NCBI GenBank assembly: GCA_015143295.1
Contig: JABCRI010000154.1
Coordinates: 1-64,000 of the forward strand
Length of the DNA: 64,000 bases
Direction of reading: 5' to 3'
From: Tetracentron sinense
Lineage: Eukaryota > Streptophyta > Magnoliopsida > Trochodendrales > Trochodendraceae
Each line of letters starts with the position of its first letter. The stretch's first letter is position 1. Positions 1-11,181 of the stretch are shown piece by piece. A model generated the notes under the pieces. The model made no database searches. It was not told where the DNA came from and saw nothing but the letters and a program-made list of their open reading frames with translations. The position numbers were made by a program, and so were the translations under genes.

Positions 1-1640
1 GTTCTACAGGTTGAAATGAACTGTTAAATTCAGTACTGGGCTTTCGGTTTAAAATAGCTTTATCGAAGTGAGATTTCAATATGGAAAAAGTATATATATA
101 TCTATTTTGGATTGTTGTGTCATCACTTGTGGGTGTTATACGATTAAGATATTGGTATATCAGGGGGAGCAAGAAAATGATTCTAGCATCGTTAAGTGGT
201 TCTGGAATCTAGCACTAAGCCATTTGAGACACTGAATGATCAGTGAATCATTGGTCGTTTTTAGAAGTGTACTTACCATGGTCATTTCTTGGAGAGATTT
301 AAGATTGATATTCTACCATCCCATCAAATTCCATTCAGAGATCGATTCACTATGATAGGAAGCTTGTTTAAATGGGATTTATGTTCCTCGATGTGGATAT
401 CTGGATATGTGTAGGTCTGGGATAAAAAAGTTTTAGTTGGAACTTGTTTCAATCAATCTATTAAGCGAATTGGTTACATTTTATATAAAATTTTGTCTAA
501 TTAATCTATATCTGAATGTCAGAATTAAATGAGCAGAATCAATTCTAACATATTGATAATTTTTTAAAACATGATGGTATTGATGAGGATTAGGTATTTT
601 TCTATGATACCTATGCGTGACCTTTCTGTTTTCATTTGGGAGAATCAGGAACTTGAGAAATTTGTAAACAATTGTGTTAATTGGTCAAGTGTTTCACAAT
701 TTTTTCCATAAAGATCTTGAAGATAATTGTTCGACATTCTTTTAGAATTCATGAGGTTATAAAAATTGGTTTATCAGTTGGGTAAAGGTTTTACTATAGG
801 TAAAATATTTTCTCTTGAACTAATATTTTCTACTCTAGTTAATGTGTTCCTCTCTATTTCAATGTGGTTATGGAATTATTTTGTTCGATTATTTTTACAA
901 CATCTAACATGGGGTGCTAAAGCATCAGTTTTTAAGTTTGAAAGGAGAAGCTATAAGTTGGAGTATCTTGATGATTTAATTTGACTCTTCTAACGGGGGA
1001 TAAATTGATGCAAAATTTTGTTTTTGATGGTGCCAATAAGAGGAATTACTTGTACATTTGAGAGTTTTGACAAAAAGGGAAAGATTGAATTTTTTTCTGC
1101 ATAAATTTAAAAACCATTTGAAGAAATACATATGACATTATGTTTTCTTGAGAATTGATAGGATTTTGTAAAATTCATCTTTTTGTTTGTCAAAAGGTAA
1201 ACCAATCCAATTACGTAATTCTTGTTTCTTGGAATTTGAAATTTTTTTCGGATAAACGCTTTGTTTTCTCTATTCAAATCAGCATCTATATCTATATTTG
1301 AGATGGTTTCTTAAGTTCTTAAGAATCTTGCATTTGAGAATGTGTGGTGATAAAGGAGAGAGTGGATGTATTGACTCTTTTCTTTCTTGTTCTATCTTGT
1401 TTTGTTTGACTGTTATAAATTGTTGAGGTAGAATTTGTATTTATGAAACCTGCCAAATTTGTTATTCTTGTTTTGAAGTATTGAGAACAAAGAAGATCTA
1501 GGATGAGTTCAAATTAACAACCTAGGATCAATCATTATTTGAATTTAGGAGGAGAAGTTCAATGAAAACTTTTCAACAGCATGTTCATTATTTGATCTCG
1601 ATTGTTATAATCTACTTGTTGAATTTTTCTTTGAGGTGAT
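1..1640 (-). pseudogene. EPRV-A: decayed viral coat-protein/N-terminal polyprotein region
   Basis: This stretch matches, base for base with many small gaps, the minus-strand viral sequence at about 32780-34333. For example, positions 275-480 parallel 32953-33155. By that homology it covers the coat-protein core and the N-terminal part of a caulimovirid polyprotein. No reading frame longer than about 70 codons survives. The differences from the better-preserved copy are dominated by one-base insertions and deletions. The left end of the window cuts it. Assignment to Caulimoviridae rests on the domains seen in EPRV-B; the genus is not certain. Confidence 0.75.
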
Positions 1641-3462
1641 TATTTTGTAACCCCATTAGATGGATTATCAAATCCTTCCAATGGTGTGTATTTCAGGAGT
1701 TAATACTTGGCTTTTTGTTAAATCTGTTTAATAATATTATTTTGTCTTGAGACGTGTGTGTAGGTAAAGGACTATCAATGTGGTCATTACTTTGTAATGT
1801 ATTTTATAAATTAAGTAAAAGTGAGATCTGGGAAGCAATCAATGCCTCTTGTTTGCAGATTTTAATACTATAGATTGTAAAAATATGTTTTTTTTCAGTA
1901 ATTGAAAGGGAGGAATTGGGGAACAATCAAAATAGATTGGACCATTGTATAATGTTGATTGAACAATTCCTAACAAAGAATTTTGAATTGATTATGTCTA
2001 CAGTCACGAAGACATAAAAGAACTTGAGCATTTAATCCTTCTCGGATTAATAGTTAACTGCTACTGGACCATCCAATATGCAAGAAACTATATTTTAATT
2101 TGTGTTGTTCAATTGTTTTTTCACTAAACAAGTGAAATGTTTCATGATCTTCTGTTAAGGAGATCGTTTGTTCTACTGTTTTGATTGAATAATCACTTGA
2201 GAAATTAAAAGTTCATTTTTTGTATATTTGTTGAATAGGAATTTTTGGGACTTTCCAATTGTCTAATTTTTTTTTTATATTTGCTAAATTTCTTTCTTCA
2301 CAATTAATGACTTCATTACTATTACTAGATGAACATGATCTAGAAGATATTGATCTAAATAAAGTACTCATTATAAGAAAGATATATAGTCAAAATAAAA
2401 TGTATTAATGCGATAAAATTGTCTGGAATTAAACAGTATTGGCACAAGGCTATCTACGGTACTTGCTTCTCCTAAACGCCTTCATCAACGGCTAAGCGGT
2501 ACTCACCTTGACCTCCTAACACTTGTGATATACTGACTCAATTTTTTTGACAATAATTATAACAGTAATGCACTGCATTCATCAATATCTCTTCCTTCTA
2601 ATCAGTTGTCTTACCTACTTCCATGGCTTTGATATCATAATACACCCAGGCTTGGATCATAAATAGAATTGCGGAAATAAAATACATATAACTAGTGCAT
2701 TATATTGTTCTAGTTAGTCCTGAGATTAAAGGACCTTATGCTCTGATCAGTTCCAATGTGGAAACTGTTGAGACTTACAGCGGTCTCTCAGTTAAACAAT
2801 GTGCAGTGATTTTGAAGAGAGAGAGACATTTAATTGAAAGAGAAATACTTTATATATTGATCGAAATCAAAAATATATATGTAAAATGCCTTTGGAGAAG
2901 AAGGGTTATAGATTGGAGAGGATGTAATCTCCCGCTTACAGCTTCATGATTGAGAATTGGAAGGAAATGTTACAAGGAAAGAAATACAAGGGATGAAGTT
3001 TGATCTAAACTAAATTGAACTAAAGGTTACAACACTTGAACACTTGACTAAGGCTTCCATCTTGACTTGTACTAGGCTTGCTTCTTCATTGCCGGATGCT
3101 TGCTCTTATAGAATTGTTGGAAATGCTTACACTTGAGTGCTTGGTTTCTTTTCAATTCTTCATTTTGAATGCTTTTCTTTTTCTCTTGAGTGACTTGACC
3201 ACTTTGATGCCTTGAGATTCTTCATATCTTCTTTAATTGAGTGGCTTGATGTCTTGAAATTCCGCATGTTTCCTTCTTTCGGTGGAGTACAAATATCACA
3301 CTTGAGTAGTCTTGGTACTTCATTTGATGCTTTGACTATTGCTTTTCACTTTTCACTGTTTTGAGATGCTATTTTTGATTGGATTTTGCTTTGCATTGTT
3401 TATGGAGAATCATTGTTTCTTCTTGCTTGATAATTTTGTCTAACCTCTACATTCATTGGATA
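1641..3462 (-). other. EPRV leader and intergenic region
   Basis: This continues past the point (34333) where R4 interrupted the other viral copy, so it represents viral sequence upstream of the first ORF. Read on the minus strand it holds a primer-binding site at 2625-2637 and, about 220 bases upstream of that, an AT-rich TATATAA-like motif near 2853-2860. No coding frame is convincing. The right boundary is the ggata target site of S1; viral sequence resumes at 28816. The role as leader plus promoter is inferred from position. Confidence 0.55.
2625..2637 (-). promoter_or_regulatory. Viral primer-binding site (tRNA-iMet), minus strand
   Basis: The minus strand reads TGATATCAAAGCC, one mismatch from the TGGTATCAAAGCC type of initiator-tRNA-Met primer site used by caulimovirids and many LTR retrotransposons. 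It lies between the presumed promoter region and the EPRV-A ORF remnant, the order expected for a pararetrovirus. Confidence 0.55.
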
Positions 3463-4550
3463 TGTGACGACCCGAATATTTTTAGAAATAAAAATATTAA
3501 ATATTAAATATTTGATTTAATATTGAGATATTCATATTATTACTTAAGCAGATTATTTAATAATTGCTTAAAGTATATGGATATATACTATGTATTAAAC
3601 CTTATATTAATGCATGTATATATTAAAAATGAGTCATTAGCTAAGATTATGACATGTGGCAAGTGCCACATGGCAACAACCTAAGGGGGACGATTAAATA
3701 AATAAATGGCATTATATTGCTTAATTGTATAATAAGGTATTATATATTAAGTTTAATACTTGAATCTAAGTATTAAAATAAGTATTTAACACCAAAATAA
3801 ATAGGATGATGACACATGGCAGAGTGACACTTGTCAATTCCCTAGTAGGGGCGTCCAAGATTAACCAAGGTTAGGTGATCTAATTAAGAGTAGTTAATCA
3901 AAGGATTGAAAAGAAAATGATGGCATGTGATGGACGTACACGATTCAATCATGAGAATCAAATGCCACATGGCATATTCATTTATTACGTTCATGAACCA
4001 AAATACTAAAGGGAGATGCATGAGATGAACTAGGAAAACATCAAATCTATACCACAAACTACACGCCCACTTTATTAGCCCTAGGAGTGTGAACTCAAGC
4101 TAAGGGAGGATAATCTTAGGGGGATGAACCATAAGTTTAGTCATTAAAGAGCATGAATCTTGATTCATTTAACCATGGTTGGAGGATTAACCTTAGGAGT
4201 TAACAATGAATCAAATTAAAGATAAAAACATGAACCTTATTTATGATGATTCATGTATATTAATGCAAGGGATGAATCTACTTACTAGAGTTAGTATAAG
4301 GCAAGAAAGATTCTTGGAATGGGGAGATACTACACGCCCACCTATGTTTGGCCATGAGTTAAGTAACTCACTTTGGTTAAGTGAACAATGATATTATATA
4401 ATACATAGAATTATGTAAGGATTTAGAGTAAAAATATATATGTATTAAGGTTTATGATAAATGATTAACCATGAGTTAAAAAGGGAAACTATGGTTAAGT
4501 TAATACATGTGTTAAGAGATTCATATATTGTAGATGAACCTAATCTAGGG
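3463..4550 (+). repeat. S1 LTR, segment 1 (U3 start)
   Basis: First segment of an LTR that begins TGTGACGACCCGAAT at 3463 and ends AATTCGGGTCGTGACA at 28810. It is flanked by a perfect 5-bp target duplication, ggata (3458-3462 and 28811-28815). No internal region remains, so it is a solo LTR later split by R1 and R2. The segment is AT-rich and non-coding. Orientation plus is deduced from the TATA box, donor and acceptor order in segments 2 and 3. Confidence 0.85.
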
Positions 4551-5520
4551 TGTAGCACCCCGGACTTTTCTATACTTAATGAATACCGTTTTCGTAGCTA
4601 ATTGGCCTTCCTCATAGTCTAATTAATAAATAAGAGAGAAATCGGAAATTCTGAAATGTCAGAAATGTTCATTTTCGAAAGACGAACCCAACGCAAGTTG
4701 AATCGTCGAAATCCGGCGAGCGAGTCAAGAGATATGGTCAAAACAGTGCAGACCTACAGAGCACCGATCGCTCGGTCTAGTCAGCAATCGATCGGTCCAA
4801 AACTGATCGATCGGTATCTATCGCACGGTCAAAGATTTTGTATGGGGAAATTTTCCAGAGAGTAGTTTTTTGACCGGTCGCTCGGCCAGAGTACCGATCG
4901 CTCGGTAGGCAACCGATCGATCGGTCATAACCACCGATCGCTCGGTCCCCGTGTTTTTGCAGAAATTTTTGTAAGGGCGTTTTTGTCTTTTGGGTGTTAA
5001 ACCATTTCTTATAAGGCTAGGCCCGAGCCTTAAGAATTATTTACAACACTTAGAAGCTTTTGAGAGTTAGAGAGAGAGGAGAAGAGACTCTAACCTAGGG
5101 TTTTGATTTTGAGAAGGAATCAAAGGGTTTGACAACCCTAGATCATCCTCAAACTTGGATTGCTTCAAGTTCAAGGCTCGAGCTCGTGGGGGATCTCGTT
5201 CTCAAGCTAGGCCAGCATTCTCTAAGGTATTTCAAGAGGGTTTTCTTCTCCAAACCAAGTATCCCTCAAGAAAAGGTTCCTCCTTCCAAGTTGGAGCTTA
5301 AATCATGGTTCCTACCAAGATCAAGCCTTGATCTAAGGTTAGTACACCCTACTAACTTACCCTAGCAATAAATCTAAGTTTTCTTTATGAAATGTGATTT
5401 ATGAAATTATGTTTGCTTTCTTGTGAAATGTATCATCCCTAATAAATATAAACAAGATAAAGAAATGGTATGGATGTTTGGATGGATGTTGGATGTGGCG
5501 ATTGGATGCCGAATGGGTGA
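4551..5520 (+). repeat. R1 5' LTR, left part
   Basis: Matches 14594-15563 of the 3' LTR. Contains a palindrome array at 4763-4946 (units like ACCGATCGCTCGGT), a TATA-like TTATAAGG at 5009-5016, and a strong 5' splice-site-like AAG|GTTAGT with the intron side starting at 5338. The sequence is interrupted at 5520 by S2, whose target duplication ggtga is 5516-5520 and 8166-8170. Confidence 0.9.
4763..4946 (+). repeat. Palindrome array in U3 of R1 5' LTR
   Basis: About eight units of a 14-base palindrome-like motif, ACCGATCGMTCGGT with variants, at irregular spacing just upstream of the TATA-like box at 5009. The same array is at 14806-14989 in the 3' LTR. Confidence 0.85.
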
Positions 5521-5819
5521 TGTCGAGACCCAAAACCCACCCTAGGAGTTAGAGTGAACTTTGGACGACTAATCATGGCTTATATGACTTGCTTGACAAA
5601 CCAACCTGCAAAAACCCACAGAGCATATACAATAGAGGATGACAGCGGAAACATAACTATAAAACACAGCGGAAGTCTAACAACCTCTAAGTATATACAC
5701 ATGGTCCAAGTTTAATACAAAGAAATCAAAACAAATAAAGTGCGGACATGCCCGCCAAAATACATGGATATAATTACTCATGCTCGCCCACAGCCAATCC
5801 ACTCAGAATCTAACACCAC

Positions 5820-5939
5820 CTACTGATAACCCTCTACGGGAGGTTCCTCCAAAGGCTCCTCGACGTACTCCTCTTCCACCCATGGACCAGGAGCACAAAC
5901 ATCAAATGGAGCAGCAGCTCCCTCAGAACCTGCCGACAT
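5820..5939 (-). CDS. Short acidic LTR frame (39 codons) in S2
   Basis: ATG at 5939, stop at 5820. It begins MSAGSEGAAAPFDV and contains PWVEEEYVEEPLEEPP, differing at only a residue or so from the frame in R2. See the entry at 20247-20366 for the alternative reading as a 3' splice site. No known domain; expression is unproven. Confidence 0.35.
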   Translation of the reverse strand: MSAGSEGAAAPFDVCAPGPWVEEEYVEEPLEEPPVEGYQ

Positions 5940-6319
5940 AAGAAGTACGGCTAAGCATGGAATACTCAGCGGGTACCAAATACTAACCAATAGTCATAGC
6001 ATAAAAATGGCAATACATAAATCAGGAGCAATTCATATATGTTAGACGAAAACAATTCATATCATACAAGGAAGTAAAGCAATTTATAATCATGCTTGTA
6101 TTTCGTAGAAAGCCGATAAAACCTCTTGAAAACATCGTGCACTTGACTTGGCTTGAAATATCTTTTCGTACTTGAAAGCTTGTCGTGTTTGTCTTACTTG
6201 ATCTTGTCGAGCGTTTCGTACGTGTCATGTCATGCATGTCATGCGTGCTTGCTTGTGATCATGTAACTTGTGAGATACACTTGTGAGATATCCTTGTGAG
6301 ATGCGCTTGAGAGATGCTT

Positions 6320-6480
6320 TGAGAGGGAAGGGAGACCCTTGTTTATGCAATGCACTTGCGAGGGAAGGGAGACCCTTCTTCATGATATGTATGTACTTGC
6401 GAGGGAAGGGAGGCCCTTCTTCATGATATGCACTTGTGAGTGAGGGGAGACCCCTCGTGGAATGTTGGTTCTTGTTTTCT
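6320..6480 (-). repeat. GAAGGG-TCT-CCCTTC hairpin repeats in S2
   Basis: Several copies of a short unit built round the perfect inverted repeat GAAGGGTCTCCCTTC. They occupy the same place in the LTR as those at 19656-19910 in R2. Confidence 0.75.
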
Positions 6481-7375
6481 TGTGAAAAGCGAGGTAAAAC
6501 ATATCGTAGGATATGTCCCACCTCTAACCATGTTCTTGAAAACCTCGATAAATCATGTCATGCATGCCGTGCTCGTGGGAACCGTGTACATACTTGCATT
6601 TAAATTTAAATATGACATTTGGGTAATTTCACAACACATATAACATCAATGATTGAGCAATGTAATATTCATATCATTTAGGGAAAGCAAGAAAACACAC
6701 TATCATAGGCCCTAGCAATATTCATAATTTATTAGGCATGCATTTCCCAATTTACAACTCATTTTATTCACCTTGGCATTTCATCAAACATGGTGTGTTC
6801 ATTATTCATTATTCATTTAAACCTAAACCTAAATCATGCTTTTCTAGGTGAGTCTACTCAAATCATAAAGGTGTGTTTATTATGGATACAATGCCCTCCC
6901 CATTTTAATCATCACAACACAACCCTTGGCATCCAATCGCCCATTCCATCTCCATTCACCATTCACAACCATCCATCTCATAGCACATGTGTAAATGAAA
7001 GAAAATCAAAAGAAATAAAGGAAAAAGAGGAACTATAACTAGGAGGGTAGTAAAAAGTACCGACCTTGAAGAAATGAGGAAGAAACCCCTTCCAAAAACG
7101 ACAGTGAGGTGCTGCCCTAGCTTGGGGAACGCTCTCCACGAGTGCTTGAGCCGTGATCTTGGAGAAAAACCGGACTTGAAGTGATCTAGGGTCTCAAAAC
7201 CCCTTTGATTCTTCTCCAAAAGCAAAACCCTAGCTTAGGAAACCCTTTCTCCTCTCTTCTAATCCCCCAAATCCTCTAAGTGTTGAGAATGAACCCTAAA
7301 GGCTCGGGTTAAACTCTTAAGGTAAGAGTGAACCGACCAAAAGACCATAATACCCTTACTGAAATTTCTGTAAGA

Positions 7376-7657
7376 ACACGAGTGCCGAACACGTTGAGCT
7401 GTGAATAGTGCCAAACACGTTGTGCTGTGAATAGTGCTGAACACGTTGTGCTGTGAATAGTGCCGAACACGTTGTGCTGTGAATAGTGCTGAACACATTG
7501 TACTGTGAATAGTGCCGAGTACGTTGTGCTGTGAATAGTGCCGAACACGTTGTACTGTGAATAGTGCTGAACACGTTGTGCTGTGAATAGTGCCGAGTAC
7601 GTTGTGCTGTGAATAGTGCCGAGTATGTTGTCACGCTGTGTTGTGCATAGTGCTGAG
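7376..7657 (-). repeat. 26-bp tandem repeat array in S2 (U3)
   Basis: About ten head-to-tail copies of a 26-base unit containing, on the minus strand, CACAACGTGTTC and GCACTATTCA. The adjoining bases to about 7800 hold palindromic ACGTTGT/ACAACGT motifs. Together they replace the GATCG palindromes found at this position in R1-R3 LTRs. Apparent long frames across this array are repeat artefacts. Confidence 0.9.
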
Positions 7658-8170
7658 CTCGTTGTCCGTTGTCTTATGTACAACGTGCCCGTCGTGAGCT
7701 GTACAACGTACACGTTGTTTGCTGTACAACGTATACGTTGTCTGCTGCACGACGTACCCATTGTCTGTTGCACAACGTATACGTTATTAGAGCTAGAGCT
7801 ACGTTATCAGAGTACGTTGTCTATGCGTTGTCTGTGCCTTATCAGAGCACGTTGTCAGAGCACATTATCAGAGCTACGTCATTAGTGCCTTCTGAGCTAC
7901 GTCCTTAGTGCCTCTCCAGAGCTCGTCCTCAAGTGCATAACCGAGCGATCGATTGCCTGCAGGTCCAGACTGTTTTGGCCTTATCTTTTGACTCGTTCGT
8001 CCGATTTTGACGATTCAACTTGCGTTGGGTTCGTACTTCGAAAAGGAACATTTCTGATGTTTCAGAATTTCCAATTTCTTCCTTATTTATTAATTATACC
8101 TCTTTTAAGGAAAAATGGCAACGAAAGTGTCATGCATTAAATGTGAAAAGGTCCGGGGCTCTACAGGTGA

Positions 8171-9488
8171 TGTATGGTATGTGTGGGTCGTGGATTAGAA
8201 AATGGAGGATGGGCATTACACAAATAATAAACTTACCTTGTGTGATTGAATGTAAAATATGCACTAAAAAGGAAAAAATACCTAAACTATGAAATAATGA
8301 TTTAAATGAAGAAATGGAAAGGGGCCTTATGCATGTATTCTCGTGAATGATGAATGGATTTAAATACCATGTTGATTACTCAAATTCTCATATGCATATA
8401 TTGTGAATTGAATGGTGATGTCATACCTCTCCTGTTATCCTGATTCCATGGTTGTCACGATTGACACGTACACGAGCACGCATGATAGCATGAACCGAGA
8501 TTTCAAGAGCATGTGCATATAATAACCAACAAGAAAATATTGCATGTCAAGGAGGTTGGTAGCCCAAGGACATTCGGGTACTAGCCTCTGGCTCACAAGA
8601 AAACCCCTAAAACACATATTGTCAAGGAGGTTGGTAGCCCAGGGACATTCGGGTACTAGCCTCTGGCTCACAAGAAAAACTAAATAAGTAATAAAAATCA
8701 CCTATTGTCAAGGAGGTTGGGAGCCCAGGGAGATTCGGGTGCTAGCCTCTGGCTCACAAGTTACAAGATACAAGGTTACAAGATAATGACAAGACATTCA
8801 TGCATGCACGCATACATGGTTTTAAAATGCATACCGGGACATGGAAACGGGTTTTCAAGCATGAGTTTTGTCGGCGTTTTTGCATTCATGCTCATCAAGA
8901 TGATAATATTTCTCCATGATTAATATCGTTTAATTCTATGATTTTACTATTGCCTGGAATTGATGATTGGTATTGTACTACTCTTTGCATGTTTATTATT
9001 GTTATGGATAGCTAGTAGCTTGTACTCGCTGAGTATTCCATGCTCAGCCATACTTCCATGTCGGCAGGTACTGAGGGAGCCCTCGACCCAGAGCCTTGGG
9101 TCGAGGAAGAGTATATCGAGGAGAGATAGCCGTCTATCCCACTACAGTCTCAGGCGGACCGAGACCTTGATGTGTGGCCATACCTCGACTACTGTTGAGG
9201 GGAGAGTACGAGATGGTCTTTTATGTATTTTGACATTTTGATAGGTAGGTTTGTCCACCTTAGACTTAGACTTGTTTTGTATATATGTTAACTTGGAATA
9301 CTATTTTGGAAATCCTAGAAGAAAAGAAAAAGTTAGTTTACGCTTCCGCATTTATGTTTAGCTTCCGTGCTCCGATTATCATTGTTTAGTACGTTAATTA
9401 TCTAGTTCATGACAGGATGGTTTGGCAGGTACGTATAGTCACGCCTAAAGTATCCCTAAACTCCTAGGGGGTATTTTGGGGCGTTACA
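8171..9488 (+). repeat. R1 5' LTR, right part
   Basis: Resumes the 5' LTR after S2 and its duplicated target site. Holds three copies (8547-8760) of a repeat with GGTTGGTAGCCCAGGGACAT and CTAGCCTCTGGCTCACAAG, the stem-loop GCTGAG-N9-CTCAGC, the acceptor-like GTCGGCAG|GT ending at 9067, and a short frame 9058-9129 that is cut short by a TAG relative to the 3' LTR copy (16557-16697). Confidence 0.9.
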
Positions 9489-9492
9489 GAAG

Positions 9493-9504
9493 TGGTATCA
9501 GAGC
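9493..9504 (+). promoter_or_regulatory. R1 primer-binding site (tRNA-iMet)
   Basis: TGGTATCAGAGC begins four bases after the end of the 5' LTR; this is the standard initiator tRNA-Met primer site of plant LTR retrotransposons. Confidence 0.92.
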
Positions 9505-9811
9505 TCTAGGCATTAGAGTCCCTAGGGTCGTGTAGTACTAGAGACCATGATTGAACAAGGCATTAGTTGTATTCCAAGTATGGACTAACAAGTTAGTCCT
9601 AGTCAAAATAGGTTGAATCTCAACCAAACTTAGAGTCCTACGCTAGGAACACGGATTGTATGGATGATGTTGTGTTGTATACCATATATACATTAATTGT
9701 GTTGTGCTTATTAAATATGCTTGATGAATATGTATTGAGCGAATTGCGAAATTTGTACTAAATGCGTATCCAAGTTAGACTCATGTTGTATTGTCGTTCT
9801 CAGGAGAAATC

Positions 9812-11064
9812 AAGAGACGCAATACCCGGGGTCGCTAGTACAACACAAGGGGAAATGGAGGTGATGCTCCATCAGGTGATGATCAACCCGATTTTGCCCA
9901 CGCTTTTGCCTCAATAGCCGAGACCTTGGCTATGCTAGCGGCGAGGCAACTGGCCACTCCGCCTAATGCCACGCTTATACCGGCTCCTCCTAATCGAACA
10001 CAAGCCGGAATAGAGGCTTTTCGGAGGATGAGGCCTCCAACCATTTGTGGGAGTATTGACCCACTTGTGGCCGAAGGATGGATTCGGCAATTAGAAAAGA
10101 TCTTCTCCGTGTTGGCGCCTACTGAGGCAGAGAAGGTTACTTGGGCCGCCTTTATGCTTGAAGGTGAGGCCGACCATTGGTGAAAATCCGCACTTCGGAC
10201 CCGAGAGTTAACCCGACAAGGTCAAGACTGGACTTGGGAGGAATTCTTGGACGTTTTGAACAAGAAGTACTTCCCAATAGGGATGAAAGAAAAGATGGAA
10301 GTTGAGTTCATTACCTTGGAGCAAGGTAATATGTCGGTAGCGGCTTATGAAGCCAAGTTTTCGGAGCTATCCAGATTTGCTCCACATATGATAGCAACCG
10401 AGGCTATGAAAGCCCGGAAATTTGAGAGGGATTGAAGGCATACCTCAAGGACCGAGTCTCAATGTTCAGACATGAGACATATTCAGAAGTAGTGGACAAG
10501 GCACTTTTGGCCGAGTCGAACTCCGAGGAGTTCTTCAAGAGAAGAGGAATGGAGAAAGGACAGTCGAGTAGTTCAGGGGAGAAAAGAGCAAGGACTAGCT
10601 TGTATCAGTCCGCAGGGCCGGCTCAGTCACAGAGGATATATTCGGCACCACAGGCTCCTCGCCCTTTTGCTCCACTAGCTTTTCGCCCGATTTTTGCTCA
10701 GGCTCGTCGCCCCGCAGTGACTCAGGCTACGGGATATGCTCCTCTCACCTATGCGCATGATATCTGCACCCTTTGTGGAAGGAGGCATCCAGTGGGAGAA
10801 TGTTGGAGGGTTACAGGAAGTTGCTTCCATTGTGGTGACCAAGGCCACATGGTTAGAGATTGTCCCTGACATCATTTGCCAGCTCAGTCTTCAGGGAGCA
10901 GGCCCCTGATTAGGCAGACATCCCAGCCTAGCTCTTCCCAGGCTTCAAGGGCCTCACAGTCTACACGGCCTCCTCGCCCAGCCACACAGGGCCGAGTCTT
11001 CGCCCTGTCAGAGAGAGACGCACGTGCATCCGATGATGTCGTGCAAGGTACGCGAGAATTTTGA
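9812..11064 (+). pseudogene. gag: R1 gag (capsid/nucleocapsid), inactivated
   Basis: Homologous throughout to the intact gag at 44581-45834. It encodes the retrotransposon capsid domain followed by a CCHC zinc knuckle (CFHCGDQGHMVRDC near 10829-10870). The start codon is changed (aag at 9812-9814). Breaks: TGA at 10181-10183 in place of a tryptophan codon, a frameshift near 10430, and TGA at 10867-10869 where the intact copies have CGA. The frame ends with TGA at 11062-11064, inside the predicted intron, as in R3. Confidence 0.9.
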
Positions 11065-11181
11065 GTTTAAGTTGTATAAAATTTCTATGGTTTGTTATGT
11101 GGTTATTTATACTAAGGGTTACCTATGTATGATGCTTGTTATTGTTTGAAATCTACTGATATTAGTTACTTAATCGCACAG
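11048..11181 (+). other. Predicted gag-pol intron of R1 (134 nt)
   Basis: CAAG|GTACGCGAG at the left and TCGCACAG|GCGCT at the right give a GT-AG intron in phase 1. Removing it joins the end of gag to the protease frame, giving ...VVQG-ALLVNE... without a stop. The gag stop codon (11062-11064) lies inside. R3 has the same sites and length. Splicing is inferred, not shown. Confidence 0.7.

Larger units (their letters stand above)
5521..8165 (-). repeat. S2: solo LTR of the R2 family, variant promoter
   Basis: Minus-strand LTR; reverse-complemented it begins TGTAGAGCCCCGGACC and ends GGTCTCGACA, like the R2 LTRs. Perfect 5-bp target duplication ggtga at 5516-5520 and 8166-8170; the uninterrupted site is visible in the 3' LTR of R1 near 15559. 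No internal sequence remains, so it is a solo LTR left by LTR-LTR recombination. It is longer (2645 bp) than the R2 LTR (2332 bp) because its U3 carries an array of about 26-bp repeats instead of the GATCG palindromes. It retains the short frame at 5820-5939. Confidence 0.92.

Noticed and set aside
2695..2949. 84-codon plus-strand frame in the EPRV leader
   Set aside because: It starts with a non-ATG codon, is antisense to the viral orientation and has no recognisable domain.
7259..7773. Overlapping minus-strand frames of up to 154 codons with repeated HYSQHNVF-type peptides
   Set aside because: They are translations of the 26-bp tandem array in S2; the period is not a multiple of three, so all frames stay open. 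No start context or conservation as protein.
9493..9504. Possible tRNA gene from the TGGTATCAGAGC match
   Set aside because: Only the 12-base primer complement is present; there is no cloverleaf around it.
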